From Actinostola sp. cb2023 (Eukaryota; Cnidaria; Anthozoa; Actiniaria; Actinostolidae): a DNA stretch of 64,000 bases. This document shows positions 22,972-35,300 of the stretch, in pieces. The notes under the pieces are model-generated. The model did not search any database and was not told the origin of the DNA. It was given only the letters and a program-made list of their open reading frames with translations. The stretch covers positions 124,001 through 188,000 of the forward strand of contig JAUJYZ010000021.1 of the NCBI GenBank assembly GCA_033675265.1, written 5' to 3'. The translations under genes and the position numbers were made by a program. Numbering within the stretch: position 1 is the first letter of the stretch; each line of letters begins with the position of its first letter.

Positions 22972-25900
22972 TGCTGTTGTTGAGAATTCAAAGATGCGAC
23001 GATTTGATTCGGCAATGGTGGCAGCGGGGGACACCAATCTGTCCGTTCGCTAATGTCGTCCGTTTCAACTTTTTGACGCTTGTATTTTTGCGGGTTTTGA
23101 TTCTGATCAATGTAAAGGAGTCGTTCGAGTTGTTGTAGATATTCCTGTGGAATTGGACTCGTTCTGTGCTGCATCGAGACATCTTGAGCCAAGTTTGCTT
23201 CGTGTCTTTCGTTTTGGGGTGTTGTATCACTTTCAGGTTCTTCTAGACTCACTTTCTGATGTTCACAAGGAGCAACCTGTACTACATGGCGGCGTTGGCC
23301 ATATTTCTGCTGGTTATCATTCATCTCTTGATGATCCAATGGTCGTGCGCTGTAGGGATCGGACGAGGGGGGATGGATTCCAAAACAAACCAGTTTCTCG
23401 CCTTGACTCGAGCTCAAATACGAGTCATAATAAACCTTGAGAAAGTCTCCTCTACTCACGTTATCAGCACTCCTGGACCTGAATGTCTCAAACTCATCCT
23501 CGTGGAAGTGTTCGATGTTGTAGTCGTTTGCTTCTTCGTCGGTTTCATTTGCTTCGAGTATTCTTAGTGAGAATGGTCGGTATCCGTTACTCGGACACTT
23601 CATTCTCTCGCTTTCGCTGTGTTCAGTCTCAGAGTCAGGGCGTATATAAGCCCATTTATATGTCAGGTTATGGGTGTCACCAACAGGAGCATGACCAGGG
23701 ATTCCGGTGGTCGTTTTAGATGCGCTTTTCAAGTTCGTATTCTTTACATCTTGGTAGAGAGTTTTATTGTTAGTTTCACTGTCTTGTATCGGCACTCTCA
23801 CTGGGCTCGCTGCTCGTATATTGTTGTCCTGGTCCGCTGTTTGGAATTGAACTTCGTCATCTTGTAAGGTAAAAATGACACAAGGAATTTCTGCGAATTC
23901 CTGGCCTTTGTTCTGTGGTTGTGGAGTCAAGTACATCGATATCACACTACCTCGGCGACTGATATTGTTCAGGCTGGCTCTACTTGGTGACAGTAGTGAC
24001 AGGGATGATTTGCGTACTTGTTGTGGACATTGTGCTGTCAGCAAAGTGTTTCTTTGCTCGGCCTGATCTACGACCTGTTGGTCGTTCGATGGCGTGTTTC
24101 CTGCATCTAGTGGCAGTGACTTGTCGCTTGATATAAAGGACAACATGTCATCCGATACAACAGTTGCAGGATAGTGTCTGAAACTTGCGCACTCAGCTGC
24201 CTGTTCGTCATCTTCACTTTGGTGCTGTTTTTGTAATTTATTTTTAATTAAAACGACAGCTACATAAACCATAATAAGTGCAAATAGAACAACTACGAAT
24301 ACCGCGGTCACGTGGTACACCAAGCTTATGTCGGACTCCTCCTTGGTCATTGGTGGTTCGTTGTTGGACCCTGATGAGTCATTGGGGGTCATTATCGATC
24401 CATTTCTAGATCCGTCTGTTGTATTTATCATTTCTGTACCATTGTTCGCACCTAGCAACGAATCACCATGAGGAGTTAGGTTACAGTTCCCTACAACCGC
24501 ACGGTCAACATTGACCCACGATGGACTGGAGCCAAAGTCTATCATGGTGTCGTTAATGTTGACATTTCTTATGCAGCCTGTAAAGCCTACAGTATCGCCA
24601 ACGCCACCAATTCGAAACCGTTTTGTTTCTGCTCTTAAGGAAAAATAACTTTTAGAGACACGGATTCCACGAGTTTTTCCGTTCAGTGTCAGCAGTAATT
24701 TCGACGTCGTTTTTGCAAACTTCACTGTGATATCATTCCATTCATCACTCACAACGTAACCAACTTTGGCGAATAGCGTGTCTTCGTTGATCGTTTTTGA
24801 ATTCAACTTGAGTCTCAGTACGCCACTGTACATCACAAACTGTGCAGAAAATGCTTTTGTTGTTACTTCAGCCAAGAATGCTTCCCTCTGCTTTGTTTTA
24901 AACTGGAAACTCACGGACACACTCTTTTCCGTCAAACTCTTGGGAATCGTAAAAATCAGCTGAGAGTGATTTCCTCGCAAACTAACAGTTCTTGTTTGAC
25001 AATTTGGACAATAAAATGAAATATTTCCACCCAGACCTCGTGTTTCTTTGCCAGTAATGATGTGTCCATTCACCTCCATTTTGTTCATACACCCAGTAAA
25101 GTTTGTAAGGTAATTTGATGCCGTGTTCACTGGAACACCACCAAAGTAAACCCTATGTACATTTCTCGTATGATTTATAGCGTCAGTAAAGTATAAGGAC
25201 TGGCCCTGTACGGTGTACGTCATCATGTTATCGTGAATCCTAATATGGACATGGTACCATTGATTGACAGTTACCATGGGAACCAATTCTCTTTCAAGTG
25301 TCGCGAATGATTTGGGTTTGCTTGAGCTGACGGACCTAAACAATGAAATAAAAATACATTTTATGTATGTTAATCATCAACAATCATTATTTCTTTTCTC
25401 AGTCTAGTATGGGTTCCCTGTGTTGTTTATAAGCGAGGCCAACTAGGAGACTGGGAACAACAAGGCCCGGCATTCCTAGCAGGGGAGGAGTGCAGTAATG
25501 GTATTTAAATTGATGCAAACCACGCAACAATGCGGCGGTCTGAAGTTGCGTTGGCGCAAGCTTCCTATCGCTTTTTTATCCCTATAATACCCTCAGGCTC
25601 TCGTCCATGTCAATTACTGTACAGTTAATGGAGAAGTAATTTGTTATATTTGATGTTTCTCACTCCCTCTGCCTCTACTCGCAAAACCTTGATATCGAAT
25701 TACTGACTTCAAATATAGTGAATCTGAAATTCATCGCGTGATGATCGAGCACACGAAGATCGAAAATTAAAACATATAGTTTGCGCCTTTCTGTGATACT
25801 GATCAATGTGACGCTAGATTATCTATTTGTTCACTCAAGATAAAACAGACGTGTTGCTGGAGAAAATAGATTATTGTAAGTTTTTACTTTTATTAAACAT

Positions 25901-28900
25901 CGAGGTAAAATGACGTAAGTGTGTTGATGTTAATAGTTACAACATTACGCCACGGGGCCCACCAAGAGCGAGAGAACCTACCCTGGTCATTTCCAGAGAG
26001 TCCCCGCTATACTCTATACTCACTGACTACTGGCGCAGTCTAATTATATAGAGAGACAAGAAAGACTCGAGCCCTCACTAAACCGAAATGTTATCAAAAC
26101 CAAACAGCAGCCGCTGCTGTCTTTGCGTCACTCAGCCAACAGTGACGAAATAAAATATATAAAAAATAAGTCATAAACCAAAATATTATCACTTTGACTC
26201 GTATTGTTCAGTTCTTGTTTTAGATGCACTAAAGGGCCAAGTTTTGTCAGGTTTTGTTATCGTATTTGGAACCCAAAATAAACACCTTGCATTTCCTATT
26301 TCATGCAGTCCTTTTAGGCACAATTGAAGGCAAGCTGAAGGGAAGTGATTATGTTTGTAATGTTAGTACAGTCTATATCATAGTTAATAGATGGTCTATA
26401 TGTGGCAAAAGCGCGTCAAACGTAGCTTTCTTCAAGGAGTTGTAATGTTAGTACAGTCTATATCATACGGTTAATAGATGGTCTATATGTGGCAAAAGCG
26501 CGTCAAACGTAGCTTTCTTCAAGGAGTTGTAATGTTAGTACAGTCTATATCATAGTTAATAGATGGTCTATATGTGGCAAAAGCGCGTCAAACGTAGCTT
26601 TCTTCAAGGAGTTGTAATGTTAGTACAGTCTATATCATAATTAATAGATGGTCTTATGTAAGCAAAAGCGCGTCAAACTGGCGTAGCTTTCTTCAAGGAG
26701 TTGTAATGTTAGTACAGTCTATATCATACGGTTAATAGATGGTCTATATGTAAGCAAAAGCGCGTCAAACGTAGCTTTCTTCAAGGAGTTGTAATGTTAG
26801 TACAGTCTATATCATAGTAGATGGTCTATATGTAAGCAAAAGCGCGTCAAACGTAGCTTTCTTCAAGGAGTTGTAATGTTAGTACAGTCTACTATAGCGT
26901 CTAAACGCGTGCATTCTTCAAGGAGTTGTAATGTTAGTACAGTCTACTATAGCGTCTAAACGCGTGCTTTCTTCAAGGAGTTGTAATGTTAGTACAGTCT
27001 ACTATAGCGTCTAAACGCGTGCTTTCTTCAAGGAGTTGTAATGTTAGTACAGTCTACTATAGCGTCTAAATGCGTGCTTTCTTCAAGGAGTTGTAATGTT
27101 AGTACAGTCTACTATAGCGTCTAAACGCGTGCTTTCTTCAAGGAGTTGTAATGTTAGTACAGTCTACTATAGCGTCAAACGCGTGCTTTCTTCAAGGAGC
27201 CAGTACGGTGCCACAGCTGTAATATTCCAATGAGAAAAAGAGAAAAATTAATATTTTACATGAAGTAATGATTAAATGACTGCATATGTACGACTAATTC
27301 CATCAACAGATGTCTTTGCGGGAATGTTTTTCCACAGCTGAACAGTATATATTGTGCCCGATAATGTTTTCAGAAATCACTAAGTGGCTCAACCAAAAAT
27401 AACCTTTGATCAAACTCGAATGAACGCAGCTAATTTCAATTTCTTTCCAAGTAATATCGACTATTAAACACCAGTGCAGATGATAAATACCCAACTGTTT
27501 CACCACAACGACTGCATGACAAACTGGTTCTGAATCTGCACACATCACGATCTTTGCGAATATTGTGAGTACAAGATACGTGGTTCGTGATCAGTCGAAT
27601 ACCACGAATTAAAGTCTGTATTTATTGTATTGGCTTTCAATAAGAAAATCTCTTCCCACTCACTACTTTATAGGAACATTTGCAGGTGTGCGTGACATCT
27701 GTGTGGGTGCGTGACACCTGTGTGAGTGCGTGACTTGTTTGGTCACGCAATTGAAACATGTAGCATGGACTGAAAGTATAAAATCCAGGGTTTAATTTTG
27801 TGTTATCTCAAAACTTTTGTTTTCAAAAATCCTCTCTTTTGCTCTGTCGTTTGCCACTGTTTCCACGGATGTCACGGGAGGGAATTTTTTCGGCGAGTAT
27901 GACGTCACTTCCTGTGTAACTCGAAACTGATACAGAAGCGTGAGATGTTTGGTTCGACCTCTAGCTCTTGATAAAAGTGCGTATTTGTTTTGAAATTCAA
28001 TATTTGATTGTTTATCGTTAGGTTATGTAAATGCCATGAATAAGCAAGAAAAGCGAGAGAAAGACGGGATGACAAAGCAGTTATTGGCGAAATATTCCTG
28101 AAAAGAGACTATTTTCATTTATTATTGAATAGGATATCGCTCATTCTATGAATCATAGATTCTAAAAAGATATTCCTCAATAGTACGTGTTATTGTCATA
28201 AACGGAAGTCGTTGCATAAGCGTGACAGAGCACATTTATACTACCCTTTGCTCTCGTACGCTTTCCACGCCTTGAACAGCCGAGTAACTTATAGCCCGCG
28301 TAATTGGTGGTCGTAGCGATATGAATATCACTCGACCTTGACTCGATAAAAGCTGAAGGCCAAGAGTTTGCGAGAATAAATGAAGCAAGCTTAGAACTTG
28401 AAAAAATAGTTCTTTCAAGACATTTTAACCGCGTATGACGTTGATAGCCACTTCCTTCGCTTGTGACATCGCGCCGGCCAGTCACATCAGTGGCAAACAA
28501 ATCACTTGTTTTTTAATTGTTTTATTTTTCACAATCATGTATTATGCCTTAATTTATCTTCTTGTATTTTGTCACGTAAAAACTACTGAGATTTACAGTT
28601 CTTCTAGACATGATCAATATTCCAGTCGCTTCCCAGTCAGAAAATGAAAACTTTATTTTGGTCTCTGGTGATTTGTCTTAAGTTTCCTTTCAGTCATCTT
28701 GATACTTTTAAGTATCAAAATTATTAAAATAAAGAGTTCATTTTAAAACTTTCACTTTATCATTTTGTTTTGACAGACGAGCGGCAGTAAAATACTCATT
28801 CTTTTCCTGGCAATTACAACATTAGTTTTGAGATATTATGATTTCCTGTAAAGCTTCTTGTAGGTGACTGTTTTCAAGTTTTCTTGTATACAATATAAAT

Positions 28901-31900
28901 AGCAACTCTCAGCAAAACGCAGAAATTATTATTGTTTGCTTCGATACTTTATTCTTAACATCAAAGCTGTCAGATTCTGCAAGGCCATGTTATTTTTGGG
29001 AATTTTTCTCATGAGTTATGTCAAAAATCCCATTTTCAATCACGAGTAATAAGATATTTCTATCCAAGTTAATAATTAATTATTCTTGTAAAATACGACA
29101 AAAACGAATGAAAAGCAAATATCATGTGCTGTAGAGTAGTTTTCCACTGACTTCTGATTCGTTGAATCCCAAATGATTGACATTTCAGAATCGCGAGCTT
29201 TTCGCAGGTGTAGTGAAACACGATGCAGAGCACATTGACAAAGAAAGGGCACACGAGCCTCATTTCTTTTGTTTACCGTTATGAAAGGAGTGATTTTAAT
29301 AATCCTCTATACAAGCAAAGAAAGAAGGAGCAGGTAGAAAACTCTAAGCAAATAACAAGTTTAGGAAGAGTTAAATATTTGTTACGGTTATGACTTAGGT
29401 TGAGTTCGTCACAGCAGCGGAAGGGGTGGTACCGAGCAAGTCATTTATAAGCAAAGAGTGGGAGTTTCCTGTCTCATTCGAAACGAAACATAGACGAAGA
29501 AACACTCAGTTCCACCATGAAGGAATCAGTGGACCACGACTGTAAATACTCATTCAAAGTCCTTGTGGCCGGCGATCCTGGTGTCGGCAAGACTTCGCTC
29601 ATCAAACGATTCACTAAGGGCTATTTCTGTGAAAGCAATTCATCGACTGTTGGAGTCGACATCGGTACAAGAATGTTGGACATACATGGTGATAGAGTGA
29701 AACTACACTGTACAGACACTGCAGGAGAAGAGAAATTCCGTGGATTGACCCAGAGCTACTATCGTAACGCTGATGCCGTTGTATTGGTGTTTGATATCAC
29801 AAACAGAGGAACATTCGCAAGTATTCCACAATGGCTTGTCAACGTGCAACGGTATGCTGGTAGAAATGTCTTGAAGGTTTTGGTCGGCAATAAAACGGAC
29901 TTAAAAGGAGCGAGTCGGAAAGTAACTACACGATCTGCTGCAAACCTGGCCGAATTTGAGGAGCTTCTATATCTAGAAACCTCGGCAAAATGGGACGATA
30001 ATGTCGAAACACTCATTACAGAACTAGCGGAGCAGTTGAGGGAAAACGTTAAAAATAAAACGAGATTGGAAGTGGATAGTAATTGCGCAAATACTGGTGC
30101 TTCGGGGCTGTTCAAATTGGGATTCCATAAAATAAGGGACAGCTTACTACAGAAAGATTCTTCATCAGCTGTTTTGATTGCACAGCACTGAGATTCAAGA
30201 CTTTCGCACTTGACATTTTGACGACTGTGTCTTGACTGTTCTTTGACGCAACCCCATTTCAACCAAATAAGAAAGGATACGATGAATAATTTATTTCTAA
30301 ACAGAAAGAGAAAAACTGACATTTCTCGATGTAAATAATCTTCTGATCAGATGGTATTCAAGAGGATCATATGGTTAACTTTATATTTATCTATAGAATG
30401 AGTAATTTAATGAAACGAAGAAATTATGAGCTTTAAAATTGCGTCTATCGTTGTTGTGATTAGTGTCGTTCCTTCCTTCTCATAATTCAAAACAGAGTTT
30501 TCGTGTACCTGTTACCTATATCCACTGGGCATGTGTTTTTAGACTAGGAGGCACGTGGCAAACTTCATTCAACCGTCTTTACTTTGCATAAGAAAAGAGC
30601 AGACGGCAGTTGAATGGCGCGTAAAATCCTAAATATGCTCAGACTGCATCAAGGAAACACTCCTGCTGCTTCTTTGTACTGCATCAACAAAAAGAGAGCT
30701 GTATGGAGGAAGTATACGGGTTAAGTTACGCGGTGTTGTTTATACAGGAACTATAGCAGGAAGGGTGAGGTAGTGTGCCTCATGATTACAATAAACGCGT
30801 GAAAAATACATTCTTTTGTTGAACATACTTAGAAGTACACCTTAGAAAATACAATAATTAGCATATTCACTTATTTACTTCGACACTGACTCGGTTCACT
30901 GCATGTTTGTCACACAATCGTGCGGCTGATCTGAAAGGCTTTCGTTTCTGCCTTTTCTACGCCACGGATCTTCTCGTTTTTAGCTACGATCTTTTGTTCT
31001 ACAATGTTTTTCGCTGCGCGATCTTTCGTTCTAGAATGTTTTGAATTATTGATTTGTCCATCTCTGAGTTCGTAATCACTTGTTAATATCGTGATACTCG
31101 GGTTTGCCGCGTAACCTATCAAGGAGGTTTTCTCTGAACGTGTTTTTAATACCGAAGACGTCATAGATAAGTGTCCTTTGAACTGACTGAAACAGGATTA
31201 AAAGAGAATCAAAGAAACTCTGGGTAATGCACTTTCTACCAAAGGTCACGGCTCGATCTTTCACTAATAAAGTCTTCACTAATTTACTTAATTGTTGTTG
31301 CAATTATTGCAAACTGTCTTTTAGGACATTTATACCAAATTATAGACTAATCAAACTCTGTTGGCTTGCGCGCGTTTATCGTGGTACCACGTTTTACATC
31401 GTTTACGAAAACAGAACTGACCACAACGTACATTTTGAATTTATTTAGCGAGCGAGAAATGAAGCAAATAATATTTATTTTTTAGGAAAGAATGGCCTTT
31501 TTCAGGCCTTCAAAAATTGCAAAGCCGACTATATTTCAAGTCGTCTTGCGGGATATTGGGAAAAGTTTTCAATCAGCAATAACCGCGCCTCGGATAGACC
31601 TCACTGGCTACGGTAATGCCACTGCGCAAAGCTAACTCTACAGCTCAAAGTCACAGCCATCTAAAGCACCGAAAACCGCCATCCAATGTGGGATGTAAAC
31701 CGAAAGTAGCTGACAAACGCTTTTCTTAATAATTGTAGTTATTTACATCAGAAACCTTGTTTTGGCTAGGCAGAGTACACAACTGAAGTTATTTTTAAGA
31801 TAGAAAAATATATTTTTTTCTGAGAGAATTGTTGACATGCGTGCGAAGAGCGGTTTTTGTGTCAAGCTGCGCACTTGTTGAAATTACCATATCGCTTCTG

Positions 31901-32319
31901 TTCAGTATGGAGTTGAACCGAGTCAAAACATCGTGTAACTAAAGTATTTTAGTTACGTTAAAAAGCCATGAAGACGTTTAATTTAGATATGAATTTCACT
32001 GACGGGTCGGATGTCATGAATTCATGAGAAAAGTGACTCAATACGGCAAAATAAAACCCCATCTCAGCAAAAGGATCAATTTACATAGGTATCAGTCGAT
32101 CTCAAGGCTGTTGCGTGGTTTGAAAAGCTACCAACTGGGCTGTAAACGAATATTTTCTTGCAATCATAATTCATAGTATACACCTAGTGAAATAATCATA
32201 ATAAGTTGTATATTTAAGTGATCAGTTAACTTTATGTTGTATGTTTATATTTTAGTTATTATTTTATAATGCGCAATTGAAAATTCACCAATTGAATTTT
32301 GCGCTATATAAGTTAATAA

Positions 32320-32358
<39 letters not shown>

Positions 32359-35300
32359 TATTATTATTCATGTGAAATAATCATAATTCATAGTATACAC
32401 CTTGTGAAATAATCCCGTGATCAACTAGAAGTGAACTCCATATACTCCATCACTTGTAGCAGTCGTTAAAGCAAGAATCAATCGGAAAGACAGGCTTAAG
32501 AGATTTCGTCAGAGATTTCTACCCATTATTACAATACTCGTCAAACCCCTCTGTCGACTTAGATAAATCTAGTCTCAAAAACAAGACAATTAGAGCGAGT
32601 ACAATGACCATGCCGCCAGTAGAACGATCGAGATTTCCGTAAACATTAGTTGCTTTAGTCAAGGTTTAATGTTACGAACTCTATTACTTGATCTGAGAGT
32701 AGCGATAAAAGCATACATTTATCACTGTAATCTTTATAGAATGCGTTTATTATGGGATCTTTTTAAAGGTTTTCGACCTGATTAGCTCAACGACCCACTG
32801 AGCATGTCACGACAGAATGCTCATTACATATGCATGTACATCCCACACGTCAGGCCGTCCAGAGATGATACTAAGGCTGTCACACGTAATGAACTAGCTA
32901 AGCATTAAGGTCATTGCCTTTTAAATTTCTCCAGAATCGGTGGGTTTGCCTTGTCGGCGAACCTGCCAAATTTGAAATGAAAAGTATTAACTTCAAAAGT
33001 GAGACTTTCTGACGGTAGAATTCAAAGTATCTAGTCTCAATTCCTATTCTAATAGAGACTTGAAAGAGGGAACCGTGAACGAAAATGCTGTAGGTATACG
33101 TAGGATCTGTAAAAGATCTAATCAGCTATACATATGGCAAACATGAAATTCAAGAAAGGCTGATACTACGTAGAAATAAAAAGCTTAACACAACACCAAC
33201 ATGATAGAGCAAGAGAGAGCCAGGATCGGCAACCGTAGACAGCTGTTTCGTATAGAGACCTCAGTAAAGAGAGATACCTTTGAGTTAGTTTTTATTTTCC
33301 TATCAAGACAGATAACTAACCCTTGCTACGGCTAGAAATGTCTCATATCAACTCTACAGCGCGCGCAGTCTGGAGTAACTAGCGGGAAATATTAGTTTGT
33401 AATTTATACTATTTGTACTAGAGTGGACGTTGTGGGGGGGTTTGAAAACAATGTATAGGCTGGTTGTTGCCCGGGAGAGAATACCCTGGCCGTTAAAGAG
33501 AGGTGGCCGTTGTGGAGAGGTGGCCGTTAGTAGAGGTTAGACTGTACTTTAACATATGACAAGGTGTTGCTAGATAGAAATATTTTCCAAATTCCCAAAT
33601 TCTCGCTATTTTATCAATTGCTTGGTTTCAATCAGCTGTTAAAACTCCTTGAATCTCATTATTTGCTTCAAATGACGGGCAAACATTGCCTCCATGTGCT
33701 ATCAAGCAGAGAGTATTCTTTTGAAAAGGTGCAATTCAGCTGATGAAAATTCCTCACGAGACCGGAAATGACGTCTAATGAAATCAAGCAATTTTAGGAC
33801 TTTTATATTATATATTACCATTATTAAATTAGGTAACAATATTTTTATTTATAGTTTTCTTGCAAATAGTTACGCAATTCAGTTTCAACTTCAATGTAAC
33901 TTTATTCAGTTTTAAACGATCTATCTAAGACTTTCCTGAACAGACATAAACAACAATAATTGATGTAATTTAAACCTTTTTGTTTTGCTTCAGTTATCAA
34001 TAAATAAGATATAACCAAATCACTTAGGTGAGATATACCACAGGGAGCCCAATCAACAGCATGAAGTGAGAGTATACCACAGCGAGCTCAATCAACTGCA
34101 TGACTGCATGAGAGTATACCACAGGGAGCCCAATCAACAGCATGAAGTGAGAGTATACCACAGGGAACCCAATCAACTGCAAGAAAGTATACCACAGGGA
34201 GCCCAATCAACAGCATGAAGTGAGAGTATACCACAGGGAGCCCAATCAACAGCATGAAGTGAGAGTATACCACAGCGAGCCCAATCAACTGCATGAGAGT
34301 ATAGCACAGGGAGCCCAATCAATTGCATGAAGTGAGAGATCAATTGCATGAAGTGAGAGTATATCACAGGGAGCCCAATCAACAGCATGAAGTGAGAGTA
34401 TACCACAGGGAGCCCAATCAACAGCATGAAGTGAGAGTATACCACAGCGAGCCCAATCAACTGCATGAGAGTATAGCACAGGGAGCCCAATCAATTGCAT
34501 GAAGTGAGAGATCAATTGCATGAAGTGAGAGTATATCACAGGGAGCCCAATCAACAGCATGAAGTGAGAGTATACCACAGCGAGCTCAATCAACTGCATG
34601 ACTGCATGAGAGTATACCACAGGGAGCCCAATCAACTGCATGAAGTGAGAGTATACCACAGGGAGCCCAATCAACAGCATGAAGTGAGAGTATACCACAG
34701 GGAGCCCAATCCACTGCATGAGAGTATAGCACAGGGAGCCCAATCAACAGCATGAAGTGAGAGTATACTGCATGAAGTGAGAGTATACCCAATCAACAGC
34801 ATGAAGTGACAGTATACCACAGGGAGCCCAATCAACAGCATGAAGTGAGAGTATACCACAGGGAGCCCAATCAACTGCATGAAGTGAGAGTATACCACAC
34901 GGAGCCCAATCAACAGCTGAAGTGAGATATACCACAGGGAGCCCAATCAACTGTATCACTTTCTATCAAATAAAGTAACATTAAATTCCCTTCAATGAAC
35001 GAAGCATTTCTAGAAGTTTATGCTTGAAAGCAGACGGTAAATCTCTCATTGTGACTAAGAGAAGCCACGTTGGAGTTTGAAAATCTATTCCCTCATTTAG
35101 TTTAAATTATAACTCCTCAATCTACAGTGCATTTGCGCTGTGATGTTGAGTTAGACAATATAAGAAAGTGTCTGAAATTCTCCGTCTGAAAGTTCCAACA
35201 AAGGATGGCCTTTTTATTTATCCGATAAATGTGCTTAAGTAAAAATTATCGGCGAAACGGTGGGTTCCAGGCCCCGGTCGAACGAAAGTTAAATAGCGCT

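Noticed and set aside
22707..23138. Leucine-, alanine- and valine-rich frames over the CAG tract
   Set aside because: Shadow frames of the polyglutamine codons of the minus-strand LamG gene.
29759..30322. 187-codon minus-strand frame
   Set aside because: Antisense shadow of the Rab-like gene, without family resemblance.
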